A DNA stretch of 64,000 nt. Source: Acanthaster planci (lineage: Eukaryota; Echinodermata; Asteroidea; Valvatida; Acanthasteridae). The notes below the pieces were generated by a model. That model did no database searches. It was given only the letters and a program-made list of their open reading frames with translations, and had not been told where the DNA came from. The position numbers and the translations under genes were made by a program. The DNA is taken from positions 1,468,389 to 1,532,388 of the forward strand of contig NW_019091384.1 in assembly GCF_001949145.1 (NCBI RefSeq). The letters are read 5' to 3'. Of the stretch, positions 52,801 through 64,000 are shown one piece after another; the stretch's first letter is position 1, and each line of letters starts with the position of its first letter.

Positions 52801-55800
52801 AGTTTCGAGATACATGCTCCTCACTCTCTGTACGTACACATAGCTAATGAATGCTGGAGTGAAACCAGAAAGATTAGGCCTAGTCATGAGTGAGGAGCAT
52901 GATACCAAAAGCTGATTCCAGAATAGAAAGTACCGGTAAGAGTTTTCGGGTTGTGACCACACGATTGAAAAGATGAATATATATGGCAGCCCACCGGGCC
53001 TCCTGCCACTCTTTTCATGTTCCTCCTACTTTCATCAAAATACATACGATTGCCGTTTACTTCAACAAAGGAGACTTTGTGAGTACAGACTTTATTTATA
53101 CTTTCTCTTCAATCTTCTATCTACAGCTACATATCCTGTCTTACAAACGTGCATGCACAATAATGTAATTTTCGCCTTCGTTTTTGCAAAGATCATTAAA
53201 GTATCTGACATCCAAATTCAGTTTATTTACAGTAATTGTAAGAATTGTGAAATACGGATTCTGAAGTGCTCACGAATTAAGTTTTAATACACATATGATA
53301 CATGTGAAGACAATTATTTACACAGAAGTAAGCTGGGTTGAGTTCGGTGATAAAATGACCCCGTCCCTCTAACGTTTAATGTAGAAAATCATTTTGAATG
53401 ATAATTTCTTCCCAGCAACTCCTCCACTATCCAGGTCACACCCACTCATTTGTTAAAAAAACGCGTGAATTGCAGTCAAACCAACTACGCCCTCATATGC
53501 ATAAAAGAAACAAACACAACAATAAAAAGACAAAACTGAAAGCAAACAATTAAGCATTTCACTACACTCCAAAAACATCAATTTCAGTGCCTGCCATCCT
53601 TCCTTTTCCGTGCTACTATCCAGTCAAATGAACACACTAGCCCCCAAACCATCTGGTGCCTAGAATGATATACAAGTCACGTAGAAGCCACTGAAATACC
53701 GATATGCCTCTTACCAACGCAGCAGTGAAGATGCGGCTTTTCCTCTGTTTGACGTGCTGACAAGGAAAACTGTCATTTGTGGCTATGGGGGAACACTCCT
53801 GACTCAATCTGCTTCTCTATTGCAAAGACCGTCTCAGGGGCCGTCTTGGGCAACATTTTTATCTGCGGCACCCAAAGGTCCTGTCAATCCCCCCATTCAA
53901 TGTGTATTCTTAGTGACGGATAACAACATTACGAATTACACTATATCCGTTTCAAATTGACAAGATCTTAAAATTCACTATTGTTCCTGAATAGGCATAG
54001 ATGTATGTGTTTACAAATAGAATACAGACACAGGTTTACACAAATAGCCGACGTTTTCTTTTTACATATTCACATCACTATTCACAGTCAGTATAGATGT
54101 AATTTATAGTATAGGCTAGGTACACAGTTACTATCAACAGGGATATACGACGTAATCGTTATCATATGCAATAACATCCTCTTTCGGAAAAAAGTGAATA
54201 TTTACAAGCATTATTTCCAAGACAATGATGTTTGTGCTGTCTTACGGTATCTTACATGATACAATAACAATGTCACAGCAGTAAATTACTCTGAAACAAA
54301 GAGAAAGAATATCCAACAATTCAATGTTTGGCTGTTGGTACGGTACAGTAAGTAACGTTTTCATGACCACACGGTCTCCAGAATTACTTTCAACAAATTA
54401 TCTCTCAAGATTTTTTCCTATTTCGTTTTTTTTGGGGGGGGGTTGCTGAAGAATGAAATTTTATACATTTAGATGTATTGGTATCAAAACACATTTCACA
54501 TTTGATACAATTTCTAGAGCAATGTGAAACAAAAAAAAATAAGATAGGCCTAAAAGCAGAACCAACCATTTCCGACAAATACTTTAAATAACATCTTGAA
54601 CATACCATTGCATTTTTTCTCCACGGGATTTGTTTTTTTTAAGATAAAAAGTACAATTTATATTTCCATTTTAATTTCTATTTTCAATAAATAAATGAAT
54701 ACTTAATTCCATTACACGTAGGCAAGTAGTTATATACATTCCAAATTTCAGAGAAAATTTGATAAAAATTCAAACGCGCTGTGATGGGGGCATATAATTT
54801 GATACGAAGAAATTGACGAATTGATTGATGAATTAGCAATTCTTTCCCAAAGCTAATTATCATATTATGACGTGTCAGATGGCGTACTTTCTGAACTAAA
54901 AAAATTTGAAGGCAGTATCATATCCAGATTTGAGTCCATAGGGGTAAAATAGAGATTTTTTTAAGCGATTGACCAACTTTTTCTCTTCCCAAAAGGTGAC
55001 ATTCCCGTTTCTTATTTGCATGGAAATCGGCAAAAGCACCACGTTCCTATGAGGACTCCTTGAAGCGTGTCAAGTGCATGGTAGATTTAAAGAGACTGGC
55101 AGGGGGGAGGCTAGGTATTTGCGTTCTGGCGATGGGGCAAATTTCCAAACGTAAAACTTTGACAGGTCAAACGTTGGCCGGAGAAGTTGCTCTGTTCTTT
55201 GGAACTGAAATGAGAATTTCTGGAAATGATAAGGATAATGATAAGGACGGGAACAGATATCTACTCCGATTACCCCCGTGAGAGAGAGGTTTTGAGAATT
55301 AAATATTTGGCAACTATATCAACAGCTTCAATGAGGCTTTAACAAGAGGTTTCACCCATAGAAATTTATTTAGGACTGGATGCATCGTTGTAGGCTAGAA
55401 ACATTTTGTCTCCAAAAGTTCAGTCTCTTGATCTGCCAAGGTTATGCCACACAGTTCCCTGGGCAAGGGTGATTTACTGGCAAAGTGTGACGTCACCTGT
55501 GCCAAGCTCTCATTGGTCGGTAACCATCTTAAATTATCCATTCCTCTGTGAACTTTTCACACATTGAGGATTACGCTCGCTTCAACACTCAGCTCGTTAC
55601 AAATCTTTCCATGCAACCTACCAGCCAGTCAGATCAGCTATACAGCCAGTCAACAAACTTTTCAGTCTCAATTCACAAAACGTCACCAACACCAATATCA
55701 CACACACACTTGGCCAAACAATTTCGCATAGAGGTAAACGTCTCGTGTAGTGAGCGCAGGCGGGTTAAACCAAATATTTTCAGCTGGTGTGTGCCCAATG

Positions 55801-57079
55801 GGGAGGGACTTTCACTTTTCATTTAAAGAGATAAACCGAGGGACTTTATTTCTTTACTTAATTTGGGAGCTTTAGGATGAAAAGCAAATGACATCCCTTG
55901 CATTTTTATCTTTATTTCAAAAACAAAACAAAGCAAACAAAAATGTGCCAGGGTTACTGCCCCCCCATCCGCTAACGAACGGACACTGGTTATTGATCTA
56001 CAGTTCGGCTTGGAAGCCTTGGCCTGAAGGCATGATTAAGTAAGTTCTCACAGTGGGAACTAACATGCACAGTCATACAATTCTGAAGGACCCCTCCGGT
56101 ACACCATAAGAACTTTCATCAAAGTACTTGGCAGTAGCAAAACAGTGACCGACACTACACGCATGGTTATGAATATCTACGAAATGAGCTTAACACTCGT
56201 ATAAAACTCACATTAATTACTTTTGGCCATTCTGGCTGTATGTGCATATTAAAACATCCACGACTAAACCTCCAAAACAAGGAAATGATTGAAATTTATC
56301 GATCATTTCCTTCTTTGTTAATTTGAAGGACTAAAACCCTCGAGAACAGACAAGAACTACTGCTTCATCTACCGGGAAAAGTCGCTAATGTGCCTAGTGA
56401 GTGATTTTGACCTCAGACAATGAATGAAATCCAACTGATGCAGACATGTGAAGTTCATCCCTACATCGCATCCCTATCCCCCGTCTTCCCGTCTTTGGTT
56501 TCAGTTCCGCCAACTCCCTGGCAAAAAAGGGGGAAATGGAATATAAGAGTTCACAATACAAAATTCTAATTAACAAAAAATTAATAGCTGCAAACAAATA
56601 GGAGACATCGTATAAACAAACAAAATCTTGCAAAGACCCTATAAAGCACCTTATAGGCTCAGATAAATCTAGAGGCATCCACCTGCCTCCAAAAGAGCAG
56701 AAAAAGTCGAAAAGGACAAAGCAAGACCACGTCATAGATGAAATATTGGACAGAGGAACGCGCTGAATATTATTACAACTGATTAATATTGTTCATTTTC
56801 AAAATATCCAGCCATCAGTTCACGAATAATTTATCTTAATTATATGAAAGAGGCTCAATGTTGTTTGGGAGTTTGCACCATTCTTTTGAGCGGACTCTTT
56901 GCAGGTTTAAAACAGCAGTAAATTGATTTAAAATAAGTGAGTCATAATAGAAGAAATCCTATAATCGGGGTGCAATGAAAGACTTCTGGCTTACAACGCA
57001 TTTAGTACGCTCAGACTTTAAGATACGCGTTTTCAAAACAGTGAGATAAGACGAGACCCAAAGAAGATATCGAGAAGTC

Positions 57080-57085
57080 TTTATT
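57080..57085 (-). terminator. Candidate GPCR polyadenylation signal
   Basis: AATAAA on the minus strand 133 nt past the GPCR stop, followed by T/G-rich sequence (gtctcgtcttatctc on that strand). Position and context are good for the end of the last exon. Confidence 0.45.
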
Positions 57086-57217
57086 TAACTTCCTGGCAGG
57101 CTGAGCCACAACTATTCAATCGTAGCTGGTTTCCCTCCCAAACCGATCGCTGCGCAGTTTTCATCGCTGCTGTTATGCATTCGATTTGCATTGCGTGCCA
57201 AAAATGCTATCGGGCTT

Positions 57218-58096
57218 TCAGTGCCCGTTGGCGACGGTTGAATTGTCCTCGGAGCTTCCGAGGAGAGGAGCCGTGCAGCCGAGCTCTTCATCTGTGTTGT
57301 GACTGTAGCTCTGGGGTTGATGACCAGGTGTTTGTGGCGACGTGTTCCGATTGAAGTCAGTGAATGGGTTGTTGCTCGGTGGTGGGTTCTGACTTAATTC
57401 TTCGTCTAGATTTACGTAATCGAAGGGCCCCTCCTCGTCGATTTTGGAGAAAGAGCTCGGTTTGCTGCCGGACACCTGGGCATTTTTCGGACTATAGTTA
57501 TTGTTCTTAATTTCCCCTTGGCGATGGGTATCAGATGCTGTAGAAGTAGTCGATGGCGATCTGTTGATGAAGGAGTCCGTCTTGTTGCGGGCCTCGCACG
57601 GTCCTCCGTTTGCAGACCCAGAGCTGGAAAGTCTGGTCATGTAGATCCCTTCCGACTCGGACACCGTGCTGTACTGCGTGTTGTTCCAGCGCGAGTTGGG
57701 GCGGTCCCGACCACCGGCCGCACGCCGCCGCTTAGCGTTGCCCTTAGCCCCCTCGCCCCCGACCCGGCAATGTTCCGTGGCTGGCTCGCTAGAAATGATG
57801 GTCACGCTGCGACGCGGGTTGACAAACTTACGCTTGTTCTTCAAGCAGGCTTTGGTGCAGGGGCAGACGCACATGATGATGCCACGAAAGCCCTTGCGAA
57901 AGGCCCGGCTCATGAACGTGTAGATCACGGGGTTCATGCAAGAGTTTGAGAATCCGAACAGATATAACACATACTGCCAGAAGATAAAATTCTGGTGTCG
58001 GAGGAACCTGGTGAAATGGTTGACCAGTGTCACGATGAAAAACGGAGCCCAACATACGACGAAGGCAAACACAACGACCAACACCATCTTAGCAAC
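57218..58096 (-). CDS. GPCR terminal exon: TM6, TM7, helix 8, long tail
   Basis: 879 nt including the stop, 292 residues. It starts in phase 0 after TTGCAG with VAKMVLVVVFAFVVCWAPFF (TM6, CWxP switch). TM7 follows with SNSCMNPVIYTF (NPxxY) and helix 8 SRAFRKGFRGI. The tail is about 210 residues long, which is long for the class. It has basic patches (KRRRAAGGR), many Ser/Thr and Asn-rich stretches, and ends STVANGH. It is probably a target for kinases and arrestin, which is an inference. The tail's GC-rich codons open long spurious frames on the other strand. Confidence 0.92.
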   Translation of the reverse strand, partial: VAKMVLVVVFAFVVCWAPFFIVTLVNHFTRFLRHQNFIFWQYVLYLFGFSNSCMNPVIYTFMSRAFRKGFRGIIMCVCPCTKACLKNKRKFVNPRRSVTIISSEPATEHCRVGGEGAKGNAKRRRAAGGRDRPNSRWNNTQYSTVSESEGIYMTRLSSSGSANGGPCEARNKTDSFINRSPSTTSTASDTHRQGEIKNNNYSPKNAQVSGSKPSSFSKIDEEGPFDYVNLDEELSQNPPPSNNPFTDFNRNTSPQTPGHQPQSYSHNTDEELGCTAPLLGSSEDNSTVANGH

Positions 58097-58884
58097 CTGC
58101 AAGTGGAAAAGAATAAAAAGCGACTTTGTATGATTTGCACATATAGAGTGATCACATTATAATGTCTTATCAAAGTCAAAGGAGGTATTTGTAGGCAGGC
58201 TGCACCGGTTTTATCACAATACTTCGTCACCACCAAATGTGATATGTAATAATGGAGCATTCGGGCCTTTAAGCTTAGTCAAACAAGTCGATTGGGTGGA
58301 GTTTAGAAACGGTTTACGCTGTAGTGCAAGATCTGTTTAGAGAGGGTGGTGGCAGTGGGGTGGTTGTGGACACCATAGAATACTTGGTTTCATGTGTATT
58401 TGAACATCATGAAGGAATCAAAAACTGTTCATGTCACAAGAGTGTGATATTTTTCAAAGTGCACTTGAAGCAAGGGTCCGGGTTAAGATGTTCTTATACA
58501 CTCTTTGTCTATCTTACTTTTCTCCGGCTTGCCTCCTCCTTCCTGAGTGACGTCTTGAGCATCTTCTCGTCTTCCGTCAGTCGGAAGAGTCTCCGGGCGA
58601 TAGAGAAACAGGTGAAGCACAGGAGGCCTACGGGCCACACCAGCAGCACGGTGAACTGGAACACCGTGTACCACTGCTGGATCTCGTGGGGCAACTGCGA
58701 CTGGCAGGTGGTGCGCCGTATGACACCCAGCTCGCTCGTCATGCGGTACTTCATGGTCTGGTGTGGATAGAAGTAGCCGGCCAAGACAAGGAAGGGCACG
58801 GCCCAAATGGCTGCAACATTGCGAGAAGCCCGGGACCGCGTGTTGAAGGAGTGTGACCGCAAAGGATGCAGAATGACTAGATAC
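57218..58884 (-). CDS. Rhodopsin-class GPCR, last two exons (TM4 to C-tail)
   Basis: Minus-strand coding sequence joined from 58884-58518 and 58096-57218, 1246 nt, 414 complete residues after a split Arg codon, ending in a stop. It is a plasma-membrane, class A G-protein-coupled receptor. It begins within the DRY motif (R)YLVILHPLRS. Then come TM4 (NVAAIWAVPFLVLAGYFY), an extracellular-loop Cys (TTCQSQLP), TM5 with its proline (LLVWPVGLLCF), a short third loop (EEASRRK|VAKMV), TM6 with CWAP, TM7 with NPVIY and a basic helix 8 (FRKGF). A Cys cluster suitable for palmitoylation (MCVCPCTKAC) follows, and then a tail of about 200 residues rich in Ser, Asn and Pro. The RRKVAKMV...CWAP and NPVIY style is typical of neuropeptide receptors, but I cannot name the ligand family. 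TM1-TM3 are missing from the window. Confidence 0.9.
58518..58884 (-). CDS. GPCR internal exon: DRY to third intracellular loop
   Basis: 367 nt. It starts with the last base of a split Arg codon (acceptor TTATAG|G) and reads YLVILHPLRSHSFNTRSRAS, TM4, the second extracellular loop with a Cys, and TM5, ending SRRK (donor AAA|GTAAGA). The intron placement inside the DRY motif is one of the recurrent intron positions of class A receptor genes. The next intron is only 421 bp. A preceding exon ending with (D/E)R codon bases is required but not seen. Confidence 0.9.
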
Positions 58885-60799
58885 CTATAACGTGAGTGAG
58901 AAAAAAAAGAGGTTACGGTGAAACACAAGCGTGCTTTCAACGATTTGGTCACAGTCAGAGATCGAACTGGCAAGGGTTTGGCAAAGTGGGTGGATTTCTC
59001 ACGCAACAGATCGAAGACTAAATAATTCTGTAATCATGAACTCGCTTTTGTTCCAGTGAGCATAGTTCGGGCATAGAGCGAAGGCTGCCTATGTTGAAAG
59101 GGTTGATGGGTATTGCTTAAGCGAAAGTATTGTTCTCAAGTTGTCCCTTGAATGGAGAAAAGGATCCTGAGAATCTTTAAATTGCATTCTGTAAGATTGA
59201 CTAGGTCCTAGAGTGACAGTATCAGACACTTCTTGGAGTGTGTCTGAAGGCGCACTTCGATTACCTCCAAATCTTTCGTGCATAAGAAATCAAACAGTTA
59301 CGCGGCCATTTTGCATTTACACCTGAGGCGAAATGCAAAACCTGGGAATCGAACCCAAAAATGTGTTTGACAACTTTAACTTCTTAACTTCCTCACTCTG
59401 AACCAGCCAGAGGCGAGTAGAATTTGTCTGGTTTCAAAGGTTACTGTACTGGTACCCTGTCTCCACTAATGTAAAAGTAAAACGGACAAACTACTACAAA
59501 GAACCTATAATTATAAGACAAGTTCTAGCCGTCATGGGACAGCATTACAGGATATTTATGTTTTCACTTTTCTCGTCAGACAGACACTGAGAAAAAGCTT
59601 CAGACATAATCAGCTATTCTTCTGGCCTAGAAGACCTGAAATTCGGGCTCAAACTGTGAGTATAGATCTCGTCATGTCTCGCGTAGGCCTATTTATCCCC
59701 GTCGTGCGAGAACGTCAGCCTATTACACTTGGATAGAATCGACAGACTCTTTGCATCATAACGTATAGCATGTGCAAAGTAGTATCGTATGTCGCTTACA
59801 AGTTGATCATAAAACCTTGGACGTTGGGCAAACTGAGTTTAATACCAACTGTCATCTATGTTTTCCTTCTGTCCAAGTATTAACCCTGTCCACTCGTAGT
59901 GTGTTTTATTCGACTTTCGAACGGACAGTGTGTCAGATGTGGCAAAACTTCCACATCCGATGCAAGACATAAAATTACCAGGATATTTTCTGTGTTCCCT
60001 TAACAATTTTCATACTTTTCTGCTTGTGCTAACTCGTATCAAGTTGACATGAAAATGCACTTGTTCGGTTTCTTTACAGAAATTAGGCCGTGTAAAACGG
60101 ATATCTTGAAAAGCAAAGGTAGGCCTAGGCCTAAATCCTCGTGAGCTTTTTATACACCCACGCAGTAGCTTGTCTTGTGGTCATCAGGTAATGACTATCA
60201 TATACCACCGGTACCAAGGCAAGCTACCCACACGCAGTACCTAGGACAAACTTCATACAAAAGCAGGAATGATGCGAACGTTTCCCAGTAAAAGAGAAGT
60301 GTGCGTATATCACACGGGACGGGATATAATGCTGATCGCTCACATGATTTAGTCAACATCAGGTATAGATCAGTTTCAGCGTGTACATGGCTACGGTAGT
60401 GATTACTACATGAAGCTCCTTGCTTGTAAGCTACTACAGGGGAGAAAAAGCATTAACATTATGACCGTAACGACTACCATCAGTGCATGAACGCTGGAAG
60501 CGAGCTGGAAAAAGTGCGAAGCGAAAGTTTTGTGGAGTGTCGCGCCGACAATGTAAGTTTACAACCGCTTCTCAGGCTACTGAAAGCAGTGCCAGCATGC
60601 TCTTTCGCATAACATTCTTGGCAATTGTTACTTGTATGTGATGGTGGCATTCAAATGCGTAAATTTGCGCTGAAAATTGGGGGGGGGATGACTTACCCAG
60701 CCATAAAACTTTGGAAAGTGGGGTGGCAGGATGATACCATATGGGACTCCATATACAACTCGGGGGTGGTCATTGGGATAAGCTCCCATCACTTATAAA
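58885..60799. other. GPCR upstream intron, no exon recognised
   Basis: Minus-strand intron upstream of the DRY exon. I looked on the minus strand for TM1-TM3 signatures (GNxxV, LAxxD, a Cys before TM3 and a DR donor) and found none. A B-box-like GGTTCGATTCC on the minus strand near 59.34 kb and TAGGCCTA words (59.69 and 60.12 kb, the latter doubled) are the only notable sequences. Confidence 0.7.
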
Positions 60800-63500
60800 G
60801 TGCTCCCATATGGTGTAGGACTCAAACAGCCCCTGACAACCAGCTGCTGGCCTGCTCGTGTGGCTTCTAAGCCCGGCAAACCTGCTTCTACTGACAGAAG
60901 AAAGGGCAAAGGCAGGTCACTGGCGCCTCAAAACTAGTTACTTCGGGCAGGTGGGACTAGCCAGCCTGGGAAGGCAGCCCATCTTAGGGAAAGGAAAACC
61001 CTGATTTCAAACCTCCGTTGCCCTGCGGCTATATCCAGTCACGGAAAGGGCTTCAGGAGTCAACCTCGAGGCTAAATCCGGAGCTGGAGTCCCTAAGGCA
61101 GCTCGTGGCTGTGTACAGTCACGTTTTGGCAACTCCTGCGACGCGACGTGCTGATCAGATCATGGCCCACTTGCTTAGGACAGTTCTGCACTGGAAAGTT
61201 AAATGAAAATTGCCAACGCTTGCTCGAATTATGTTGCCATTACGATCTCCGTGTTAGCAACACCTTCTTCAACACGAAGCCTCAACCCAGAGTCTCCCGG
61301 AGACACACAAGATAGAAGCACTAGCATCAGCTCGGCCTGATCCTCACCAGACGCTCCAGCCTTCCCAACATCATACCGACCACTCCATAGTGTGCAGCAG
61401 AGTGAAACGGCAAGAAACTGTACCACACAAAAATCGCAGGGAAACTGCGTATTGACATCAGCAAGACCCGTGACCAGAGAAAAGTGGAAAAATTTGAACG
61501 AGCGATTAAGGAATCCCTTCCAGGTCCGCCTGATGCAAAGGCAAGCAACAGATGGGAAGAATGTCGTTCACAATGCCGCTTTGTCCACATTTGGCAAGAA
61601 GACGCCCACTCCGAGGAGCTGGCACCCACCATTGAGGAAAAGAGGAGAGCCCTATCAGCATACAAAGCCTGTCCCAGTGAACGCAACTTGCAGGTCCTCC
61701 AAGCCGCTCGCAGCAAAGTCCAACAGACTACTGACTCCAACTCTGCATCCAGATATAAACAGCAGCTGCCAGTGACACAGGCGATATCAAGGGAATGTAT
61801 GATGGTATCAAACAGCCCCTAGGTCCAATACAGAAGAAAACCGCCCCTCTAAAGTCCGTCACTGGTGAGATCATCCAGGATCGGGCGCAGTAAATAGACC
61901 ACTGACTGCAGCACTATTCTGAGTTGTACTCCAGAGAAAATGTTGTAATCGAAGAAGCACTGAATGTCATCAAGTGCCTGCCTGTGCAGGAGGAACTTGA
62001 CAGTGAACCAACTCTTGAAGAAGTCAATAAGGACCTGGACTCCCTTGCTTCTGGCAAAGCACCTGGGAAAGACAATATCCCTGCCAAAGTCCTAAAGTGC
62101 TGCAAAGGGATTGTCATCACTGAGCGTAGCTTCATGAAATCCTCTGTCTCTGCTGGAGAGAGGGCGAAGTACCGCAAGACATGAGAGATGAAAACATTGT
62201 CACACTATATAAGAATAAAGGTCACAGAAGTGACTGTAACAATTACCGTGCCATCTCCCTCCTGAGTATCGTTAGGAAGCTGTTTGCCTGAGTTGCACTG
62301 ATGAGGCTTCATGTCCTTGCACAGGAAGTCTATCCAGAATCTCAGTGCGGATTCCGAGCCATGAGATACATCATCGATACGGCATTTTCCCTCCAACAGC
62401 TGCAGGAGAAATGCAGGGAACAACAACAGCCACTCTTCATAGCCTTCATAGACCTCACGAAGGCTTTCAACCTGGTCAGCAGGGACGTCCTTTTCAAGAT
62501 TCTCCCCAAGATCGGATGTCCATCTAGGCTCCTGAGTGTCATTAGATCTTTCATGAGGATAACGAAGACTTAACATCAGACCCTTTCGACATTCGAAGTG
62601 GAGTGAAGCAGGGCTGCGTCCTTGCGCTGACCTAGTTTGGGATCTTCTTGGCTGTCCTGTTGAAGCATGCGTTTGGATCTGCAACAGAAGCCATATATCT
62701 CCGGACCAGGTCATATGGAAAGCTCTTCAACCTCTCCAGGCTCAGAGCAAAGTCCAAAGTCCAGCTGAGATGCCTTCGTGACTTCCTCTTTGCCGACGAT
62801 GCAGCTGTCATTGCCCACTCATCCAAAGATCTTCAGCAGCTCATGAATCGCTCAGTGTGGCTTGCTGAGACTTTTGACTGACCACCAGCCTTAAGAAAAC
62901 ACAAGTCATGAGCCAGGACGTAGTTTCGTTCCCCAATCTCCGAACACAAACTGCAGGTTGTTCATGACTTTGTATATCTTGGCTCGACGATCTCCGACAC
63001 TCTCTCTCTCTGGACTCCGAGCTAGGCAAGCGCATCGGCAAGGCAGCTACCACCCTCTCCAGACTGACAAAGAGGGTATGGTCCAGTAAGAAGTTGATGG
63101 AACATGCCAAGATCCAGGTCTACAGAGCTTGTGTCGTGAGCACACTTCAGTATGGGAGGAGAGGAAGGTGAACGCTTCCCATATGTGCTGCCTCCGACGT
63201 ATTCTCAACATCACCTGGCAGGATAAAGCCCCAAACAACACAGTCCTGGAGAGATCTGGAATCCCCAGCATGTAATCACTGCTGAAACAGAGGCGCCTGC
63301 GCTGGCTTGGCCGTTTTTTGAGGATGGATGGCTGTGCAGCCGCTGTACAGCAAGGCCTAGTTTGGAGGCTAAGAGGCAAAGGAAGAAGGCCCAAAGCCAG
63401 AGAGACAGACCAGCAACAGACCACATCTGCCATAATTATGAAAGGGACTGTCATCCCCGAATTGGCCTTTCCAGCCACACCAGACGCTGTTCCACCATTC
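60800..63500 (+). mobile_element. Broken non-LTR retrotransposon (endonuclease/RT LINE)
   Basis: A + strand LINE copy. A GC-rich leader with the words caaccagctgctggcctgct and gggcaggtgggact starts near 60.83 kb. Only the end of an endonuclease-like region follows (about 61.25-61.40 kb), then a linker, reverse transcriptase and a C-terminal region with a Cys/His motif to 63.49 kb. The family is one I recall as abundant in marine invertebrates. I did not fix its clade. Frame changes and stops throughout make it non-functional. Most of the endonuclease domain is missing, by internal deletion around 61.15-61.25 kb. It lies antisense to, and upstream of, the GPCR exons, probably in its upstream intron. 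Confidence 0.85.
61484..63490 (+). pseudogene. LINE reverse-transcriptase ORF, disrupted
   Basis: Pieces of one reading frame, in order. 61484-61822 is the linker (EEKRRALSAYKACPSERNLQ). 61924-62120 carries the RT N-terminus (SGKAPGKDNIPAKVLK), then a frameshift. 62180-62290 reads LYKNKGHRSDCNNYRAISLL and is cut by a TGA. 62301-62573 carries RT motif A (AFIDLTKAF). About 62580-62640 carries the GVKQGCVLA motif. 62648-62881 carries motif C as FADDAAV. About 63050-63140 reads KIQVYRACVVSTLQYG, about 63185-63330 reads RRILNITWQDKAPN and QRRLRWLGRFLRMDG, and 63428-63490 carries a Cys/His region (CHNYERDCHPRIGL...HTRRC). In that last motif an expected Cys appears as Tyr. The catalytic Asp of motif A and the FADD box survive, but no frame is continuous. 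Confidence 0.85.
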
Positions 63501-64000
63501 CGAGCGCAACACCAAGGTCTTTCGCAACTGAAAGACGCCTACTATACAAGTTCCATCCCTGGGAATTACGCCTATGGAAGTATTCCTTTAGTTTTCTTAC
63601 AAGTGGAAGAGGAGAAAGGTCGTAGACAAAAATTACGATGCCTCAATCAAGTCCAGGATAAAAAAGGGAGGACCGACCTATATAAGCCTATTAATTATCA
63701 AGCTATCTACGACTTCTCGGTTGAGGAAGGAGGAAGTAATTTTGAGTGAAACTTCAGAGGATTGTTTCAAATTAATGTGTCTATGTCCCACGAGGTATGC
63801 GGTTATTGAATTATTCGAATGTGACATGACTTCGACAGCGTGAGTAAGCTACATCAAATCTGCTGCTAAAATGATAGAACAAATGACTTATTAACTTTGA
63901 CAAAATGTAGTCATTCGTCATGGCGCAATAAAAACACAATTTTAAACATACTAGTCTGGCTTCAAGGGTGTCTTGTGTTCGCTCAGCATTATGTGAATGA
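63501..64000. other. No feature seen
   Basis: AT-rich sequence beyond the LINE. A short open frame continues to 63749 without family motifs. No exon of the upstream GPCR part or other element was recognised. Confidence 0.6.

Larger units (their letters stand above)
41170..57217. other. Gene-poor interval between SEL1L and the GPCR
   Basis: Sixteen kilobases without a recognised gene. Both neighbours end toward it, so it should hold both 3' untranslated regions. I see two foldback elements, a TCGAGT-rich repeat, a hairpin and a CpG-rich segment, listed separately. Open frames of 60-113 codons exist (for instance around 50.85-51.14 and 56.39-56.74 kb) but have no family motifs. Confidence 0.75.

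Noticed and set aside
57518-57949. 143-codon open frame on the + strand
   Set aside because: It is the antisense shadow of the GC-rich tail exon of the GPCR.
57218-58884. GPCR as a TSHR-type receptor, because TSHR lies near SEL1L in vertebrates
   Set aside because: The transmembrane sequence and loops do not look like a glycoprotein-hormone receptor and no leucine-rich repeats are seen. The neighbourhood alone is not evidence.
59330-59400. Minus-strand B-box-like GGTTCGATTCC, perhaps another SINE
   Set aside because: No A-box at the right distance, no tail and no family-like text, so it is too weak to list as an element.

Overview
This is eukaryotic, animal nuclear DNA. It shows short coding exons with GT-AG splice sites, introns up to 19 kb, decayed non-LTR retrotransposons, tRNA-derived SINE relics, small foldback transposons, minisatellites and one assembly gap (169 N). 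The two recognisable genes are metazoan. The text is peppered with the palindromes ACATGT/TACATGTA and TAGGCCTA, which I associate with invertebrate deuterostomes. My best guess is an echinoderm (sea urchin, sea star or sea cucumber), with hemichordate or amphioxus as alternatives. This is an inference from style, not a proven assignment.

Region 1 (about 5.2-41.2 kb, + strand) holds the 3' part of a SEL1L gene, encoding the Sel1-repeat adaptor of the HRD1 ER-associated degradation complex. Six exons are placed to the base: 5265-5413, 24552-24717, 31970-32044, 32590-32762, 33573-33701 and 41035-41169. Their phases are mutually compatible and they run to a stop just after the single membrane segment. 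The 5' exons (signal peptide and the first Sel1 repeats) lie upstream of the window. The introns hold a 20-bp tandem array, a 96-bp pyrimidine-rich duplication, a 13-copy 42-bp minisatellite built around a homeodomain-like palindrome, LINE and SINE remnants and the gap. The 810-bp intron after the fourth of these exons also holds three decayed tandem copies of the 3' end of that exon.

Region 2 (about 41.2-57.2 kb) is a gene-poor interval. It contains two foldback MITE-like elements, a TCGAGT-rich repeat, a perfect hairpin and a CpG-rich segment that might be a promoter or first exon but matches no family I know.

Region 3 (57.2-58.9 kb, - strand) carries the last two exons of a rhodopsin-class G-protein-coupled receptor. 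They cover the region from the DRY motif to the end of a long C-terminal tail. The upstream exon or exons (TM1-TM3) are not visible to the end of the window. The receptor's upstream flank (60.8-63.5 kb) is occupied by a broken endonuclease/reverse-transcriptase LINE on the opposite strand.

The two genes converge on the interval between them (SEL1L on +, GPCR on -). I see no functional link between them. The most unusual observation is the row of decayed Sel1-repeat exon copies inside the SEL1L intron.
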